Made by a program: the position numbers and the translations under genes | The notes under the pieces: generated by a model | What the model saw: only the letters and a program-made list of their open reading frames with translations | What the model was told of the DNA's origin: nothing | The model's database searches: none | Shown here: one piece after another, positions 58,205-64,000 of the stretch | Numbering within the stretch: the stretch's first letter is position 1 | Layout of the letters: each line of letters begins with the position of its first letter | Source: Larus michahellis | Taxonomy: Eukaryota > Chordata > Aves > Charadriiformes > Laridae | Direction of reading: 5' to 3' | DNA: 64,000 bases | Assembly (NCBI RefSeq): GCF_964199755.1 | Contig: NC_133906.1 | Span: forward strand, 10,106,001-10,170,000

Positions 58205-59917
58205 TTTATTTACTGCCGCACTAAAGCAGACGGCAGCAATTACCAGTGCAATATCGCCATCTCCACTGCAGGCCCCAGCTCCTTCCACACCAGCGTAAAG
58301 CACCCGGAGCTGGGGGCTGCTGCTGATGGGAGACCTCCTGCCCCGAGCACCCTGGCAGACCCCTGCAAGGGGCCCTGTAAGTCTCTCCTGCGTCAGAAAG
58401 GAACCCCTTGATGGCTTTTTTGGGCAACAAGCTGGGCGGACTCGGCACCCAATGGTGGTGGTGCTGATGGCAGGGAGCGCATTCGATCCACCTGATGGGA
58501 GACACCAGGACAGGAGGGTTTCAAAGACCCCCAGACCAGGCAGAAGCAGAGCTGGCCTGTGGCACAGTGAAGGTGAGACCTTCGCTGTCCCCTCAGAGGA
58601 ACCCTGCTGACCCAGCCCTTGCAGAGGTGCCCCGTGGCTTGCTGGCCTGTTTGGGACTGCTCCGTCCTGCGGTGTGCCTGAAAATTGTTCCAAACAAGCA
58701 AATAGGAAACCATAGCACCACCGATGAGACCAGGAAACATGTTTGTGTGGAAATAACCCTATTAGTTTAAAAAAACGCAATATGCAAAAGCAAAAAAAAA
58801 AAAATCCCAATAGTCTGCAGTGGAGTGAATGCTGAATGTTCCCAGTAATGGCTTTAATTCCTGGAGGTTGCAGAGGGATTCATCTGGGACAGACATCAGC
58901 AATGGGGTAACTCAGGAAAACCCCCACAAAAAGGGCCAGCAGTTAGTGGGACTGGCATCCCCTGCCCCAGCCTTGTCCCCAGCTCCCGGCTGGACTGCTC
59001 CCACCGCTGCTCACATGGGTGGTGGGGTGGCGAGACCCCCAGGTGCTCACACCACCCCTGCAGGGCCTGATGCGTGGTGGCCCAGGACTGGGTGGCATCA
59101 GAACTTGTCCCCTCTTGAGGCTTCCTGGCCCTGGACAAACCTGAAGTGCAGCAAGAAACTGCCCAAGGGAGGAGGTGGCTTTGGCTGTTTTCATTTAAGA
59201 AGGGCTTGGTTTTGGGACAGCCTGGAAAGCCACCATTCCGGCACTTTGGGAGGAGTAGCCTCCCAAGCTCCCTCTGTAGCAAGACCAGGTTTGCAGGGAA
59301 AGCCACCAGCTCAGGCTGTATCAGGGCTCAGGCTGGCACCTCGACCCATGGGGCTGCACCCTGCTCCCCACGGGGTCCCCACCGCTTGTCCCCTGCCCCA
59401 AGCTCTGTATTTCTGACCCTGAGGGTGAAGCTGAAAGTGTCCCCAGTGCACGGCCAGGTTAAAGGCTGGGAGGGCAATAAGGAGCCCATGGTGCGATCTC
59501 TTTTTCCTACAAATGTACCCAGGACATTTTCCATCCCGTAAGTAAACACATGGACCAGTTGAGCAGAGGGAGATAGGATGCTGCCATCCCAGCCCAGAGC
59601 CCCATTCCCCCCCAGCCCTGCGCGCTGTGGCTGCTCCAGGAAAATCCTCCCCTCTGGGGCAGCAGTGACAGACGCCAAGTTGCTTTGGGACCCACGTGGC
59701 TTTAGCCCCTGGGAGAAGCCAAGGGTGCACACAGAAACAGTGTTGGAAAAGAAAAGAAAACAAAGAGCATAAAATGATCTGCGAGACTCCAATTCACTCT
59801 CAGGGGTGCAGAGGGCGCCTCTGCCACATACAGCACCGAGAATCATACAGAGCTGCAATATAGAGATCTTTCTATGTATATATTTATAGGTATGTATATA
59901 TTTATAGTGCACTGCAT
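58205..59917 (-). terminator. ABLIM3: ABLIM3 3'UTR and candidate poly(A) signal
   Basis: ORF-poor sequence follows the ABLIM3 stop at 59918-59920. The candidate minus-strand AATAAA at 58205-58210 (GTAAATAAACC context) would give a 3'UTR of about 1.7 kb and lies in a well-composed AT-rich patch typical of a conserved transcript end. A TATATATTTATA-rich stretch just after the stop (59870-59910) is part of the UTR. Confidence 0.45.
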
Positions 59918-62900
59918 TTAAAAGAGCCGGGCCTGCTTCTTCAGCTCGTTCCTCTTCCACAGGGCCAGGCGGTCGAACTCGGCGATGGTCATACCGAAGA
60001 TCTGGTAGAACTCCTCCTGGGAGAGGTGGCGCTGGGGAGAGAGGGGATGCTGGGCCAGGGCTGGGGACCGTGGCCACCACCTGGGGCCAATGGCCACCAC
60101 GTGGGCTGTGTGGTTGGGGAGGGCATGCGAGGGGGGCCGGCGGCATCCCCTGCCCAGCTGGGTGTGATGGGGTGCTGCAACCCCCATCAACGCTCACTAG
60201 GCAGAGTGGGAGCACCCAGATGCCTCATGCCTTGGGCACGGGAAACAGCTCTGCCCGGCCAGCACAGCAGCAGGACCACCGTGACAATGTGGTGGCACAT
60301 GCATGCTCCTGGGGAGCTGTGAAGATGCTCCTCACACGTCCATGAGCCCCTCGCAGCCCCACACTGCCTGCCAGAGCTAAAGGGACAACCCATGGGACCG
60401 AGTCCCTCTGAGCCCCGAGGAGATTGTCCCTGGTGGAAAAGGCTCTCCTCACCTCTAACCGAGTCCTGTCCACATCTTTGGGCAGCTGGTTCCTCCCCCT
60501 TGTCTTCACCAGGAGCAGCTCATAGGGGTATATCTGCACGAGGACAGGAAGACCATGGGGTAGCTCCAGAGCCAGAAAAGGACAGTTAGGGCACACATGG
60601 CAATGAGACCTTGGGGGCGACCAGGACAAAGTCTTCCCCCGCCATGTTTAGCAGGTTTTGGGAGGCACAGCTGCCTCCAGCGCTTGGATGGGACAAGACA
60701 GAGGGGGTACTTGCTCTCAGGGTGACGCTAATCCACCTTAAGTCACCTCAGTGGCTCTGGAATAGCCTGCTCACTCTGCGAAACCAGGAGTGACCCAGGG
60801 ACAAGCGTGAGTAGGGAACCACACGCACAATCACCCTTCTCTGTTCCTCACCCAGGAGACAACTGTGCTTGGCCAAGTGCTTGAGACCCTGGCAGGAGGG
60901 GAAGGACTCTGGTCCGAGCCCCACAGTCCTGGGACAGGGCTGTCAGCTGGGGGATGAAGGTAGGATATTGTGGGCATAGGACTAAGCTTCCTCCTGAAGG
61001 GCCTGGGGACACACAGACATGTCTCTGGGACTCCCTCTGGGTGGTACTCGCAGCTCCAGCTGCAGCTGCTCCTTGGAGCGGGAGCATCTTACCTTGTACT
61101 CTGTAGAGAGAGAGAAAAGACAGGAAAGACATGAGTCACGCTGACCCCTCCACTGCCAGGATCCTCCCCCGGGGCTGCAGGGACCCCCACCTCTCTCCCC
61201 TCTTCTCCCTCCAGCCTGAACCTCGTTATCCCCCTCTACTCTGCACTGGTGAGGCCACAACTGGAATACTGCATCCAGTTTTGGGCTCCCCAGTTCAAGA
61301 GGGACAGGGAACTGCTGGAGCGGGTCCAGCGTAGGGCAACTAAGATGATGGAGGGACTGGAGCACCTCCCTTATGAGGAAAGGCTGAGAGAGCTGGGACT
61401 CTTTAGCCTGGAGAAGAGAAGGCTGAGGGGAGACCTTATTATGGCATACAAGTATCTAAAGGGGGGCTGAAGGAGGATGTCGCCAGACTCTTTTCATTGG
61501 TTCCCAGTGACAGGACAAGGGGCAATGGGCACAAGTTGGAACATAGGAAGTTCTGTTCAAATACACGGAAAAACTTCTTTACAGTGAGGGTGACAGAGCA
61601 CTGGAACAGGCTGCCCAGGGAGGGTGTGGAGTCCCCTTCTCTGGAGATTTTCAAGACCTGCCTGGATGCAGTTCTGAGTAATGTGTTCTGGGCAATCCTG
61701 CTTTAGCAGGGGAGTTGGACTAGATGATCTCTAGAGGTCCCTTCCAACTCTGAAGATTCTGTGATTCTGTGATCCAGAGCTGCCTGTGGTGGGGTAGGCA
61801 GCCCCACGGCATCTGGCTCCATGCCTACAGGGTCCCCTGCCCACGCTGCTTCCCAGCCCCGCAGCGCCTTACCTCGCATCCCCCAGTTGACTGCGTTCGT
61901 GCTGTCGTAGTGGAAAAGCTCGGCACTGGGAGGCTGCAGGTGGGACACAGGGAGAGAGGAGTGAGAGGGGACACCCTCCAGACACGCAGCACAGCACCTC
62001 CCATGGCCCCAGCAGGGAAGGGACCCACCCACCCCAAAGAAGGACCTACTCCCACACACGGCAGTGGGGAAACCGAGGCACGAGGCGGTGAAGTGACAAG
62101 CCCAGGTCACACGGAGGCAGTACCAGATCTCCCGATCCCCAACTGTCGCTGCCCCAGGGTACAAAGCAAAGCTCTAATCCTGGGAAGCAACACCAGAGTC
62201 CCTCTGAAATGTGCCTGGCAGGGTGTTCAGGCACCTCTGTCCTGCAGTGCCTGGACAAGGCACTTTGGTCCCCAATAAGGGTCATTTTGGATTGGCACAG
62301 ACCAGCAGCGACAGCAGGGATGCAGAGAAGGGGGGAGCGGGACACCCTGGTCCTGAAAGGGGGCTTTGAGGAGTCTGAGGAGAACGATGAAGGGTGCAGA
62401 GACGCCTGGCAGCGGCAGAGCACAGGCAGGAGGCACTTACCCTGTGCAGCCCGTTCCTCCTGTAGGCAGGGAGGGACGCCGACTTGGAAATGAGGGGATC
62501 TGCAAACAAGCCACCAAGGTGCATAAGGGAAAAGGCAGAGGTGAGCCCCACACTCCAGGAGAGCACCCCTGGGCTAACCTACCCCTGTGCTCCCACATCC
62601 CTGCCCAGCTCCAAATTCACCCAGCTCTGTCTCTTTCCAGCTTCAACCCATTTCCAGCCTGGCTTCTTCCTGTGCTGAAATCCCTCTCCCCAGAATCCCT
62701 TTCCCACAGCAGCTCTCCTGCCTCACCCTTCAGCTCAACACAATCTCCTCTCAGTTTCTCTGACCCGTCCTCTCCTGGCACTGCCACCAGCTCTGCCCCG
62801 GTTCAGCTCCACCCTGGCCCAGCCTTTCAAGGGCTCCTTCTTCTCTTCCCTTCATTGCCCCCCCGGTCCCAGCATCTCCTCCAGCTCAGGCTCTGGACCT

Positions 62901-63808
62901 CACAGCCACGGGGGCTCAGGCTGTGGGCTCACACACTCACCGCTGTCAGCCAGGTAGTGTGTCCGGGGAGCTGCAAGGAGAGCAAAACTGGGTGTCAGGG
63001 AGGACTGAGTGCCCCACGCCACGCAGAGGTGCCCGTCTGCCAGCCCCACGGGTCCTCCTCGGGGGTCCCGGGAGCCCAGCGGGGCTGAGGGGATCCCTGA
63101 GCATCCCCGAATAGCCCCAGCTCCGTGAGGGCAGACGTGCCATGAGGGAGGAGAGCACGAGGCGGGCAGGGGTGTCTGTGCTGCCAGCCTCCCCAACGCT
63201 CCCGGGACCCCCTGCAGCCCCGAGGGGAGGGGGGCCAGGTGCCCTGGGTGCTGCATAGTGGCAGCACTGCAAGCAAGAACGGCAACCCTGGGGACAGCCA
63301 GCAGGTCTGGGGTGCCAAGAGATCCCAGATGTGCTGTTAATGAGGAGGTACACAGGCAGTGAGCCTAAACCAGTGCAGCTGTGCTGTGAGATTTCCAAGG
63401 GACCCTTCGACCACCTGGTGAGGCACTTCACCAGGCTGCCCAGACAGACTACGAACACCCACCGGGCGATGCCCCATCCCAGCCAGGGCACAGGGAACAG
63501 ATAGAGTCCTCCAGAGAGGAAAAGAGCCTCCCAAGCCCAACTGCGGTGCCCAGCATTTCTCCCACCACCCCTTCCCAGTCCCCTTGTTCTTCCCTCTCCA
63601 CCCCCTGCAAACTCCCGACAGGGGCTGGGGCCACTGACAGACGGACAGGGTTGTCCTTACAGCCGTTGAGGGAGCCCTCGTAGCCAGCCGTGTGCAGGGC
63701 TTCTCTGCTGCTGGCCGAGCTGCGCGGGGGCGTCCAGGGGTCTGTGTAGGAGTTGGACCGAGCCTTCATCTCTTCCCTCAGGATCAGCCTGCCGATGCCA
63801 CTCTGGAT
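59918..63808 (-). CDS. ABLIM3: actin-binding LIM protein 3, C-terminal exons (partial)
   Basis: Seven exons: 63808-63661, 62970-62941, 62499-62441, 61933-61873, 61100-61093, 60533-60453, 60031-59918; 166 codons plus stop, phases closing throughout. The 5' portion with the four LIM domains lies beyond the right edge. Visible parts are the linker [20 protein letters not shown]...[50 protein letters not shown], then [20 protein letters not shown] leading into the villin headpiece: [37 protein letters not shown]. The C-terminal LKKxxxLF F-actin-binding motif of headpieces is intact. ABLIM3 links actin filaments to LIM partners such as STARS/ABRA and stimulates SRF signalling. The text follows the human ABLIM3 C-terminus closely, so paralogues ABLIM1/2 are unlikely. 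Confidence 0.93.
61093..61100 (-). CDS. ABLIM3: ABLIM3 8-nt microexon
   Basis: AGTACAAG between a pyrimidine-rich acceptor (CTCTCTCTCTACAG) and the donor GTAAGATG. With the G that ends the upstream exon it encodes Glu-Tyr-Lys, giving GMREYKIYPYE as in the known family. Leaving it out shifts the frame before the headpiece, so it must be included for a full-length product. Confidence 0.85.
61215..61775 (+). mobile_element. CR1 LINE 3' fragment in an ABLIM3 intron
   Basis: About 560 bp of CR1 in antisense to ABLIM3. It includes the end of the reverse-transcriptase frame ([56 protein letters not shown]) and a 3'UTR with AACTTCTTTACAGTGAGGGT, TTGGACTAGATGATCTCTAG and the terminal GATTCTGTGATTCTGTGAT. 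It is 5'-truncated, and the coding part is open to its natural stop. It fills most of the 772-bp intron upstream of the microexon. Confidence 0.92.
62055..62150 (+). mobile_element. MIR-type SINE remnant
   Basis: GGGGAAACCGAGGCACGAGG, GGTGAAGTGACAAGCCCAGG and TCACACGGAGGCAGTACCAG follow the MIR core (GAAACTGAGGCACAGAG, GTTAAGTGACTTGCCCAAGG, TCACACAGC) in order and spacing. It lies in an ABLIM3 intron. Confidence 0.7.
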
Positions 63809-64000
63809 CTGGGCAGGGAGGGAAAGCCACTTCACGTCCCACCTTTCCCTGCCCAGCCCTCCCTGACCGCTGGCACATCGTGGTAACGATGGCACGGCAC
63901 CTCCTGGCATGGACTCGGCATCTCCTGTCTGCTCCCTTAACCCCAAGAACAAGGTGCCGGGGTGGGGTGCGCTCCCTCTCCTTCAGGCCCCGTGTTGCGG

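Overview
This is a vertebrate nuclear window, almost certainly from a bird. The evidence is spliced genes with GT-AG introns, three CR1 retroposons with the typical avian 3' end, a solo LTR of an avian ERVL-like family nested in one of them, old MIR-type SINEs, and compact GC-rich intergenic DNA. The gene order is the block IL17B - PCYOX1L - GRPEL2 - AFAP1L1 - ABLIM3 known from human 5q32, here in inverse orientation: IL17B is on +, the other four on -. No prokaryotic element, CRISPR array, tRNA or rRNA gene was seen.

Layout: 1-9.4 kb is intergenic, GC-rich DNA with a few AT-rich islands and a 68-bp minisatellite. IL17B (9410-11150, three coding exons, 188 aa) ends tail-to-tail with PCYOX1L (15480-12407, six exons, 494 aa). 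After a CR1 and about 2 kb of plain intergenic sequence, an AT-rich tract holds the probable long 3'UTR and body of GRPEL2 (30901-22320, four exons, 210 aa). Its first exon lies in a CpG-rich region with a ZNF143-type promoter motif and a 52-bp tandem repeat. A CR1 split by an LTR separates GRPEL2 from AFAP1L1 (56532-33989, 19 coding exons, 770 aa), whose first exon encodes only five residues plus one base and is followed by a 14-kb intron. ABLIM3 enters from the right edge; only its last seven coding exons (63808-59918) are inside, including an 8-nt microexon.

Each coding model was assembled by reading splice sites and phases by hand. All phases close, and the lengths agree with my memory of the human orthologues (IL17B 180, PCYOX1L 494, GRPEL2 225, AFAP1L1 768 aa). 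The products do not form a pathway: a secreted cystine-knot cytokine, an FAD-dependent prenylcysteine-oxidase-like secretory protein, a mitochondrial Hsp70 nucleotide-exchange factor, and two actin-associated adaptors. The linkage is conserved synteny.

No undescribed biological system is evident. The most unusual signals are two GC-rich, nearly perfect inverted repeats just inside the first introns of AFAP1L1 (35-bp arms, 3-nt loop) and GRPEL2 (21-bp arms), the nested LTR-in-CR1, a motif-bearing minisatellite at the GRPEL2 promoter, and a serine at the GRPEL2 position that is a redox-switch cysteine in human.
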